The position numbers and the translations under genes are program-made. 7,799 nt of DNA from the NCBI GenBank assembly GCA_003151295.1, contig PLXD01000105.1:2540-10338 (forward strand). The letters run 5' to 3'. This stretch comes from Chitinophagaceae bacterium (GTDB taxonomy: Bacteria > Bacteroidota > Bacteroidia > Chitinophagales > Chitinophagaceae). How positions within the stretch are numbered: the stretch's first letter is position 1; every line of letters starts with the position of its first letter. Shown here in pieces: positions 1 to 5,746 of this stretch. The notes below the pieces were generated by a model. That model did no database searches, had not been told where the DNA came from, and saw only the letters and a program-made list of their open reading frames with translations.

Positions 1-684
1 TCACAATTACAACATAGCCCCAAGGAAGCGATCGCTCTTCATGAAGAGCAGATCAAATTGGGATTGCATCGTATGCTGAACAGCGGGATAGGCATGTTGG
101 GAACGGCCCTTCAATTTATTACCGGTATCGTCATATCCGCATTCTTCCTGTCTGCCGGGGAAAAAATGCTAACGCCCATCAAATTGACGATGCAGCACCT
201 GCTGGGCAAACGGGACGGGCTGTCCCTGCTCCGGGCAACCACACTGGCTATAAAAGGGGTATCGATAGGGGTCATAGGAACGGCGTTAATAGCGGCTGTG
301 ATCTCATGGATCGGCCTCAGCTTGGCCGGCATTAAATTCGCCCTGATCCTTTCCGCCCTGATCTTCTTCCTGGTGCTGATCCAGCTAGGCCCTTTATTAG
401 TATGGATACCGCTGGTTATATGGGCGGCCATAGAAGGGCATACCGGCATGACCGTTTTTCTTATTATCTATGGAATCGTGCTGCTGATCATCGATGCTTT
501 TTTAAAACCCATCCTGATCGCCCGCAGCGGCGGGAAATTGCCTTTCCTGGTCCTCTTCTTAGGGGTGGTCGGGGGACTGGCCGCCTGGGGTTTTACAGGC
601 ATGTTTAAAGGGGCCATCATCCTGGCGATATTCCATACCGTATTCAACTCCTGGCTGAAAGAGAAGGCTACCTATGCCTCCTGA
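1..684 (+). CDS. AI-2E/PerM-family transporter, C-terminal part (5' end outside window)
   Basis: The reading frame is open from base 1 with no stop, so the gene begins upstream and only its last 227 codons are visible. An in-frame TTG at 58 is unlikely to be the real start. The visible protein is almost all membrane: hydrophobic segments lie at about residues 31-51, 84-109, 111-128, 130-144, 150-169, 180-199 and 202-219. The family pattern is clear: QLGPLLVWIP, then IDAFLKPILIARSGGKLP, then FLGVVGGLAAWGFTGMFKG, ending in LAIFHTVFNSWL. This is the typical C-terminal half of the AI-2E transporter (PerM/YdiK) family. Members are membrane permeases; some are linked to autoinducer-2 export or Na+/H+ antiport, but the substrate cannot be told from sequence. 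One small departure is KGAI where many members have a GP in the last helix. The family call is firm; the specific function is unknown. The gene converges on ligD and overlaps its 3' end by 13 bp. Confidence 0.85.
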   Translation, partial: SQLQHSPKEAIALHEEQIKLGLHRMLNSGIGMLGTALQFITGIVISAFFLSAGEKMLTPIKLTMQHLLGKRDGLSLLRATTLAIKGVSIGVIGTALIAAVISWIGLSLAGIKFALILSALIFFLVLIQLGPLLVWIPLVIWAAIEGHTGMTVFLIIYGIVLLIIDAFLKPILIARSGGKLPFLVLFLGVVGGLAAWGFTGMFKGAIILAIFHTVFNSWLKEKATYAS

Positions 685-3290
685 ATCCTCTTCAACGCTT
701 TTTGTAAATCCGCGCCTTTGCCCAACACGGGCTTAAACAGGTCGCCTTGTTCTTTCACCCGCGCAAGCGCATTCAGTATGGTAAAGTCGGACATTTTCAA
801 TCCTTTCTTTACCTCTTCCCAATGCAAGGGCATCGAGACGGTCGCCCCGGGTTTGGGCCTTACGGCATAGGGCGCAGCCAGGGTGGCCTTGGCACGGTTC
901 TGCAAATAATCGACATAGATCTTTCCTTTGCGCTTATGGGTCATTCGCTCGATGGAGGTGAAGCCGGGGAGTTCTTCCTGTACACGGGTAGCGATCAGTT
1001 TGCCGAATAATTGGCATTCGTCATAGCTGTATTTGGCCGCTAAAGGGATGTAGATATGTATGCCCGTCGATCCGGAAGTCTTGGGATAACCGGTCACCTT
1101 CAGGCTATCGAGCACCTGCTTTGTGACCTGGGCTGTCCGGATCACCTGATCAATGGTATTTTTATCCGTCGGGTCAAGATCGATAATACACCAATCGGGG
1201 TTATCCGGATGCCGGATGGTGCTGTTCCAGGGGTTCATTTCGATGGCCCCGAGATTCGCCATCCAGAGGATGCTGGCTTCTTCCTCGACGACGAGGAAGT
1301 TCTTATCCTCTCCTTCCTGGGTATGATAGGGGAACTGTTTGACCCAGTCAGGCGCGGTAGCCGTCACGTCTTTATGGTAGAAATGCTGGCCATCGATCCC
1401 ATTGGGGAACCGGTTAAGGGATTGCGGGCGGTCCTTCAGGTGGGGAAGAATAGTAGGTGCGATCTGATAATAGTAATTCAGCAAATCCCGCTTGGTATAT
1501 TGCTCTTTTGGCCAGAATATTTTACCGAGGTTACTAAACTTCAGTTCATGCCCATTGACCTGCCTCACCTGCGTTTCATCGGTAGGATTCAGTAAGGTGC
1601 GACGGCCTGTGGGGTGTCCATTGCCTGAGGGAACGGGATCCTGTGATTCAGGGACGAGTGTCTTGGTGGATTTCGCTTTTTCGGGATGGACATCCTTTGC
1701 GGCTTTGTCCGCTCTCATGCCCTCAAAGGAGGGGTGCCTCATGATGCCTTCATCGGTAAGCTCGGCATAACTGACTTCGCATACCAACTCCGGCTTTAAC
1801 CAAATCGCCTCAGCATGGGGAGGATGGGGCCTGAACCGGGAAGGCTTATTAATATCCGGGATTTCTTTAAAGGGCGTCTTATCCGTGATCAGTGGCTTGA
1901 ATACAGCGATCATCTCCTTCTGCTGTTTCCCGTTGAAGCCGGTCCCTATTTTGCCGATATAGTGCAGCCTGCCCTTATCATATACCCCCACCAGCAGGGA
2001 ACTGAATGCTTTCGGGGAATCATCGTTCTTCGTGTAACCGCCGATCACCACTTCATGTCGTTTATGGACCTTTATTTTGAGCCAGTCCCGGCCCCGGTCA
2101 CCCGGCTTGTAAATGCTGTCGGCCCGTTTGGCAATGATGCCTTCCAGCCCCATTTTGCCAGCGGCCTTTAAAAATTCGATTGCTGAGGTTTCAAAATTCT
2201 CGCTTTCCCGGATGATGCCTCCTTTAGGAAGGAGGGTACGCAATAGTTCTCGGCGCCGGGTAAGGGGCCATTCCATCAGGTTATGGCCATTCAGCCAGAG
2301 TAAATCGAATACATAATATACCAGTTCGCCATCGGCTTCGCTGCGCCAGTTTTGCAATGCACCGAAACTGGACACGCCATTTTTCAAGACGGCAATTTCA
2401 CCATCCAGAACGGCCCAGAGATCTAACGCTTTTAAGGCGTCATAAATGGAATAGAATTTTTCATTGAAGGATTTATTATTGCGGGAGATCAGTTCGACCT
2501 TCGATTGATTGCATAAGGCGATTGCCCGGTAACCGTCCCACTTTATCTCATAGATCCAACCCGGCTCATCGAAGGGTTCATCCACCAGTGTCGCCAGCAT
2601 AGGGCTTACCGTCTTAGGAAATGGGGTTTTGGGAGCATCGGAAAGATCCAGCGTTCCTTTGGAGGCGTCGACTTTTTTAGGATTGGTTTTTATTTTGGGG
2701 TTAGCGGCCACCTTCTCTTTCGCAGCCATCTTTTCCAGGGTTTTACCGGAAATGACGGATCGATCCTTTTCAGTGATATCCGTTTCTTTGGCGTATTTAT
2801 CCCGATGCTTGATCAACAACCAGGAATTTTCGCCCCGGCCATGGGTCTTTACCAGGGCATATTCCCCTTTCAGTTTCTTCCCGTTCATGCGAAACTTGAG
2901 TGAACCCGCTTTTAATTCCTTTAAGAGGAGTTTTTCGGCCCCGGCCTTCGTTTTGTAAGGCTCAAGGGGTTCATAGACCCCCTTATCCCAGACGATGACC
3001 GTTCCGCCGCCGTATTGACCTTTTGGGATGACCCCTTCAAAATCCTTATAATCATAGGGATGATCTTCAACCATCATTGCCAGGCGCTTAACGGCCGGAT
3101 CTGTCGACGGGCCCTTCGGCACGGCCCAGCTTTTTAAGACCCCTTCCATTTCCAGCCGGAAATCATAATGCAAATGACTGGCGGCGTGCTTCTGGATGAC
3201 GAAGATCAACTCCCCGGACTTGCTTTTGCCGCCGGCGGGTTCGGTCGTTTGGTCGAAGGACCGCTTCTTTTTATAGCCAGCCAGGGACAT
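672..3290 (-). CDS. ligD: Multifunctional DNA ligase D (PE-LIG-POL), non-homologous end joining
   Basis: This 872-residue protein processes and seals DNA double-strand breaks together with Ku. Three domains are visible. The N-terminal 3'-phosphoesterase (about 1-170) has H35, H41, D43, R45 and H77, with the same spacing as the Pseudomonas aeruginosa enzyme. The ATP-dependent ligase (about 225-535) has nucleotidyl-lysine K250 in KWDGYR, then LDGE (295-298), LEGIIAKR (382-389) and DWLKIK (402-407). The primase-like polymerase (about 580-860) has the metal aspartates D704 and D706 in IDLDP, D794 in YVDY, and SGSTGIHIY around 739-747. Linkers are Lys/Pro/Ser-rich. The order and size match P. aeruginosa LigD. 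I chose ATG 3290 because the protein then begins MSLAGYKKKRSF, like other LigDs. A TTG at 3332 would add 14 residues that do not look like the family, and it overlaps a weak promoter-like TAGCTTTT (minus strand, about 3331-3338). No ku gene is visible nearby. Confidence 0.95.
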   Translation of the reverse strand: MSLAGYKKKRSFDQTTEPAGGKSKSGELIFVIQKHAASHLHYDFRLEMEGVLKSWAVPKGPSTDPAVKRLAMMVEDHPYDYKDFEGVIPKGQYGGGTVIVWDKGVYEPLEPYKTKAGAEKLLLKELKAGSLKFRMNGKKLKGEYALVKTHGRGENSWLLIKHRDKYAKETDITEKDRSVISGKTLEKMAAKEKVAANPKIKTNPKKVDASKGTLDLSDAPKTPFPKTVSPMLATLVDEPFDEPGWIYEIKWDGYRAIALCNQSKVELISRNNKSFNEKFYSIYDALKALDLWAVLDGEIAVLKNGVSSFGALQNWRSEADGELVYYVFDLLWLNGHNLMEWPLTRRRELLRTLLPKGGIIRESENFETSAIEFLKAAGKMGLEGIIAKRADSIYKPGDRGRDWLKIKVHKRHEVVIGGYTKNDDSPKAFSSLLVGVYDKGRLHYIGKIGTGFNGKQQKEMIAVFKPLITDKTPFKEIPDINKPSRFRPHPPHAEAIWLKPELVCEVSYAELTDEGIMRHPSFEGMRADKAAKDVHPEKAKSTKTLVPESQDPVPSGNGHPTGRRTLLNPTDETQVRQVNGHELKFSNLGKIFWPKEQYTKRDLLNYYYQIAPTILPHLKDRPQSLNRFPNGIDGQHFYHKDVTATAPDWVKQFPYHTQEGEDKNFLVVEEEASILWMANLGAIEMNPWNSTIRHPDNPDWCIIDLDPTDKNTIDQVIRTAQVTKQVLDSLKVTGYPKTSGSTGIHIYIPLAAKYSYDECQLFGKLIATRVQEELPGFTSIERMTHKRKGKIYVDYLQNRAKATLAAPYAVRPKPGATVSMPLHWEEVKKGLKMSDFTILNALARVKEQGDLFKPVLGKGADLQKALKRIQEA

Positions 3291-3357
3291 GTTGGGATCG
3301 TTTAATGGTGATACACCGATTACACCCTCCAAAAGCTATGCCATCAGGGCTGCATAT

Positions 3358-3396
3358 ACTTTTTCACAGTAGTTTTTCATAGTACTTTTTCAAACA
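3358..3396. repeat. Three tandem 13-bp direct repeats upstream of ligD
   Basis: Three consecutive 13-base units start at 3358, 3371 and 3384: ACTTTTTCACAGT, AGTTTTTCATAGT and ACTTTTTCAAACA. Units 1 and 2 agree at 11 of 13 positions, and units 1 and 3 at 10 of 13. The core A(C/G)TTTTTCA is exact in phase. They lie 68-106 bases upstream of the ligD ATG, in the gap between divergent genes. They could be binding sites for a regulator or simply an AT-rich tandem duplication; no known operator is recognised. Confidence 0.6.
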
Positions 3397-3543
3397 CCTT
3401 AAACCGGTATTTCCCTCCGAAAACTTTCAATTCCAGCGACGTAAAATGAACCTGCTTTCTCTTATTCCTTCATTTGCATGAACAATCCCCGGTTGCCTTC
3501 TATCTCATAAAGGCCTTCCCTGTCTCTTATGACAAGCTATAAT

Positions 3544-3573
3544 TTTGACATCCCCATAATAATGATACCTTTG
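3544..3573 (+). promoter_or_regulatory. Bacteroidota-type sigma factor promoter for the HYC_CC_PP gene
   Basis: A TTTG (-33 element) at 3544-3547 and a perfect TAnnTTTG (-7 element, TACCTTTG) at 3566-3573 are separated by 18 bases. This fits the known Bacteroides/Flavobacterium housekeeping promoter. Transcription would begin only a few bases beyond 3573, leaving a very short leader before the ATG at 3586. The position also argues against the upstream in-frame ATG at 3529, which would precede the transcript. Confidence 0.6.
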
Positions 3574-3585
3574 TGCTGGTCTTTC

Positions 3586-4002
3586 ATGAAAAAGTTCTTA
3601 GCCACCATATTAGCCTTCATCTACCTCTCCACCTCCATGGGAGCAACCATCCATTTGCATTATTGCATGGGGAAACTTTTTTCCTGGGGGCTGGCAAACC
3701 AGGAAAAAAAGAACTGCAGTCATTGCGGGATGCCAAAAAAAAATGCTGCCAGCCATTGTATGGCTATTAAAAATGGCTGTTGCAAGGACACGCAAACGAC
3801 TGTAAAGCTTGATAAAGACCAAAAAGCATCGGAATCAGCTTATAAGTTTTTTACCCCTTCTACGAATACTGTATCAAGCAACTTTATTAACCTGCCTGAC
3901 AGATATGTCGCCTCTTTTATAATTGACCATCCTACAACCAATGCTCCGCCCGGCGCCGGGAAGGTCCCCGTATTTATCCGCCATTGCAATTTCCGTATTT
4001 GA
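3586..4002 (+). CDS. HYC_CC_PP-type small secreted Cys-rich protein
   Basis: This 138-residue protein has an N-terminal signal or anchor (MKK, then hydrophobic residues about 4-20). It carries the signature its family name describes: HYC at 25-27 (followed by MGK), a CC pair at 65-66 and a PP pair at 121-122. There are seven cysteines (27, 44, 47, 58, 65, 66, 134), including a CSHCGM pair at 44-49, so a metal-binding or disulfide-bonded extracytoplasmic role is plausible. The family is widespread in Bacteroidota and, to my knowledge, has no established biochemical function. I chose ATG 3586 because a signal peptide begins there and a good promoter ends at 3573; the in-frame ATG at 3529 would add 19 residues with no signal-peptide character. 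It lies directly upstream of a copper efflux cluster but is separated from it by 183 bases. An association with copper is inferred from context only. A run of nine A bases (3735-3743) lies inside the gene. Confidence 0.8.
   Translation: MKKFLATILAFIYLSTSMGATIHLHYCMGKLFSWGLANQEKKNCSHCGMPKKNAASHCMAIKNGCCKDTQTTVKLDKDQKASESAYKFFTPSTNTVSSNFINLPDRYVASFIIDHPTTNAPPGAGKVPVFIRHCNFRI
3676..3711 (+). repeat. Intragenic inverted repeat (hairpin) in the HYC_CC_PP gene
   Basis: The left arm CTTTTTTCCTGG (3676-3687) pairs with the right arm CCAGGAAAAAAAG (3699-3711) around an 11-base loop. Eleven pairs are perfect, and a terminal C-G pair forms if one A is bulged. It lies about 90-125 bases into the coding region. 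It has no U-tract after the GC part on the coding strand, so it is not a normal terminator. Its function is unknown; it may be chance in Lys- and Phe-encoding homopolymers. Confidence 0.5.
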
Positions 4003-4097
4003 TATTCTCTCCTGCTATAATGCCCGGCTTTCTGCCTGGGTGGGGGGATTCTGCTCATCAGCCCCTTTCAAATTAATTTTCTTGTTTATTTCCTGAT

Positions 4098-4142
4098 CGG
4101 ATAGTTCCGTGCGGCGGCGGGTAACAGTGCTGCCGCCATCCG
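4098..4142 (+). promoter_or_regulatory. GC-rich hairpin in the gap before the copper cluster
   Basis: The inner stem GCGGCGGC (4111-4118) pairs with GCTGCCGC (4129-4136) around a 10-base loop, with one G-U wobble. An outer stem CGGAT (4098-4102) with ATCCG (4138-4142) extends it across an internal loop. It ends about 43 bases before the next ATG. No T-run follows, so a simple intrinsic terminator is unlikely. It could be a leader structure for the copper genes or a weak terminator for the upstream gene. I see no good TAnnTTTG promoter between 4003 and 4185; the best partial match is TAATTTTC at 4074-4081. Transcription of the cluster may therefore start upstream or from an unrecognised promoter. 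Confidence 0.45.
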
Positions 4143-4185
4143 GGAAAATCGTAATCAATCCTTTATTAATACAACAACAAAAAAA

Positions 4186-4440
4186 ATGAAAAAACTGCTC
4201 ATTCTCCTGGTCGTTTTAACAGCTGCCACGGCCACCTTCGCCCAAAAAGCCAAGGACACCTTACCGAAGAGTAAAACAGCTACCGCAACGAAGGTCGTGT
4301 ACACCTGCTCGATGGACCCGGATGTAACCAGTGATAAACCGGGTAAGTGTCCAAAATGCGGAATGGACCTCGTGAAAAAGAAGAGTATGGTAAAGAATAG
4401 CGCCATGAAAGGCATGAAGATGGACAGTACGAAGCATTAA
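4186..4440 (+). CDS. Small periplasmic heavy-metal-binding-domain protein
   Basis: This 84-residue protein has a signal peptide (MKK, hydrophobic 4-18), with likely cleavage after A19 in TFA|QK. There is no lipobox cysteine, so it should be soluble in the periplasm. Residues 39-63 form a heavy-metal-binding domain of the kind found on CusB and copper ATPases: YTCSMDPDV, then PGKCPKCGMDLV, with C41, M43, C55, C58 and M60 as likely ligands. The usual start of this motif is YTCPMHPEV; here Pro and His are replaced by Ser and Asp. The tail is Met-rich (68, 74, 77, 79) and ends in His. It probably binds Cu(I)/Ag(I) in the periplasm and may hand it to the pump encoded 19 bases downstream, in a CusF-like role; that role is inferred. 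The ATG follows an A-rich leader (ACAACAACAAAAAAA) with no Shine-Dalgarno sequence, as is common in Bacteroidota. Confidence 0.85.
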   Translation: MKKLLILLVVLTAATATFAQKAKDTLPKSKTATATKVVYTCSMDPDVTSDKPGKCPKCGMDLVKKKSMVKNSAMKGMKMDSTKH

Positions 4441-4459
4441 AAGACATTAACTCCAAAAA

Positions 4460-5740
4460 ATGGTTCAGAAACTCATCGAAGGCTCCCTTCGTAACAGGTA
4501 CCTGGTGCTGCTAACAGCACTGGGCCTGTTTGCCTGGGGCATATTCGCCGTCAGGCAAAACCCCATTGACGCGATCCCCGACCTGTCCGAAAACCAGGTC
4601 ATCGTATTTACCGAATGGATGGGACGCAGCCCCGACATCATGGAAGACCAGGTGACCTATCCCCTGGTATCTAACCTGCAAGGCATTCCGAAAGTGAGAA
4701 ATATCCGGGGTACTTCGATGTTTGGGATGAGCTTTGTCTATATCATTTTTGACGATAATACGGATATATACTGGGCGCGTACCCGGGTATTGGAAAGATT
4801 GAATTATGCCCAGCGTCTGTTGCCCCCGGAAGTAACACCCAGCTTAGGGCCTGACGGTACGGGTATCGGGCATGTTTTGTGGTATACCCTGGACGCCCCG
4901 GGAGTAGACCTGGGAGAACAAAGAGCGCTGCAGGACTGGTATATCAAGTTTGGGTTGCAAACCGTACCCGGCGTCGCTGAAATAGCCTCCTTCGGCGGAT
5001 TCGAAAAACAATACCAACTGGTCGTCGATCCCCTCAAACTGCAATTCTACAATGTGTCCCTGACGGACGTCATGAACAAGGTGAAGGCCAATAATAACGA
5101 TGTAGGAGGCCGGAAATTCGAGATGAGCGATAGGGCTTATATTATCCGTGGCCTGGGGTATATCAAAAATAAAGAAGACCTGGAAGGAATTGCGCTCGCC
5201 AATTATAAGGGGATCCCTGTCCGGGTAAAAGATATCGGCACGGTGCAATTAGGTGGGGATTTGCGTCTGGGCATCTTTGACCAGAACGGGGAAGGGGAGG
5301 TAGTGGGTGGTATCGTTGTCATGCGTTATGGCGAAAATGCAGACCAGGTGATCCATGCTGTAAAAGAAAAAATGAAAGAGGTGGAAAAGGGGTTGCCGGA
5401 AGGCGTTCACTTCAAAATCGCGTATGATCGCAGCACGCTGATCGAAGCAGCCGTGAAGAATATCAAGGGGAAATTAGGAGAAGAAATGCTGGCTGTATCC
5501 CTGATCGTCATCCTCTTCTTATTTCACTGGCGTAGCGCTATGAGCATTATTATCCAGATCCCTATTACGATTGCCATCAGCTTTATCCTGCTGAATGCCT
5601 TTGGCCTGTCTTCGAATATTATGTCGCTCACCGGCATTGCCCTGGCCATCGGCGTCATCGTAGACAACGGCATTATCATGTCGGAAAATTCTTACCGTCA
5701 CCTGGCCGAATGGCAGGAGAAGCATTCACCGAATAAATAA
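4460..5740 (+). CDS. cusA: CusA-type heavy-metal RND efflux pump, N-terminal half (split gene)
   Basis: These 426 residues match the first two fifths of CusA/CzcA proton-driven inner-membrane pumps. TM1 is at about 14-31. The first periplasmic porter region follows, with NPIDAIPDLSENQV, QVTYPL, YWARTRVLERLN, GPDGTGIGHV, LQDW and PGVAEIAS. TM2-TM4 are at about 341-357, 363-382 and 388-408. TM4 reads TGIALAIGVIVDNGIIMSEN, closer to the CusA (Cu/Ag) pattern than to the CzcA pattern. D402 aligns with the proton-relay Asp405 of E. coli CusA. The ORF ends with TAA at 5738-5740 in the cytoplasmic loop after TM4, whereas E. coli CusA is a single chain of about 1,047 residues. The remainder follows in the same frame. 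Alone this piece lacks TM5-TM12, the metal site and the rest of the proton relay, so it cannot pump by itself. The start ATG follows CTCCAAAAA, 19 bases after the preceding stop, implying one operon. Confidence 0.85.
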   Translation: MVQKLIEGSLRNRYLVLLTALGLFAWGIFAVRQNPIDAIPDLSENQVIVFTEWMGRSPDIMEDQVTYPLVSNLQGIPKVRNIRGTSMFGMSFVYIIFDDNTDIYWARTRVLERLNYAQRLLPPEVTPSLGPDGTGIGHVLWYTLDAPGVDLGEQRALQDWYIKFGLQTVPGVAEIASFGGFEKQYQLVVDPLKLQFYNVSLTDVMNKVKANNNDVGGRKFEMSDRAYIIRGLGYIKNKEDLEGIALANYKGIPVRVKDIGTVQLGGDLRLGIFDQNGEGEVVGGIVVMRYGENADQVIHAVKEKMKEVEKGLPEGVHFKIAYDRSTLIEAAVKNIKGKLGEEMLAVSLIVILFLFHWRSAMSIIIQIPITIAISFILLNAFGLSSNIMSLTGIALAIGVIVDNGIIMSENSYRHLAEWQEKHSPNK

Positions 5741-5746
5741 CATCGT
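5738..5746 (+). other. In-frame stop codon that splits cusA
   Basis: The TAA at 5738-5740 is followed by CAT CGT and then ATG at 5747, all in the same frame as both halves. No base is gained or lost: a single sense codon in place of TAA would give one protein of 1,064 residues, close to the normal CusA length. TAA is not a known codon for selenocysteine or pyrrolysine. The 6-base gap would allow ribosomes to restart on the ATG, though no Shine-Dalgarno sequence is seen. The surrounding AATAAATAA is a short direct repeat; no insertion-element ends are present. Confidence 0.9.

Noticed and set aside
1056..1595. Long open frames on the plus strand opposite ligD, and on the minus strand opposite cusA
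   Set aside because: They lie entirely antisense to clear conserved genes, have no recognisable domain and read as reverse shadows.
3291..3332. TTG at 3332 as start of ligD
   Set aside because: The extra 14 residues do not resemble LigD N-termini, whereas ATG 3290 gives the usual MSL...Y..KR beginning.
3521..3534. TGTC-N6-GACA dyad and repeated TGACA near the promoter as an operator
   Set aside because: Four-base arms and a five-base repeat are too short to separate from chance without comparative data.
3529..3585. Upstream ATG at 3529 as start of the HYC_CC_PP gene
   Set aside because: It would place a good promoter inside the coding region and put 19 residues in front of a normal signal peptide.
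4016..4021. TATAAT as a promoter for the copper cluster
   Set aside because: No -35 box at suitable spacing, and Bacteroidota housekeeping promoters use TAnnTTTG instead.
4023..4040. Hairpin CCCGGC/GCCTGGG as a terminator after the HYC_CC_PP gene
   Set aside because: The stem needs a bulge and is followed by TGGGGGG rather than a T-run.
4186..4245. Metal-binding-domain protein as a lipoprotein
   Set aside because: There is no cysteine near the signal cleavage site; the first Cys is residue 41, in the metal motif.
5738..5740. Recoded stop codon (selenocysteine or pyrrolysine)
   Set aside because: The codon is TAA, which neither system uses, and the position is not a Cys or catalytic site in the family.
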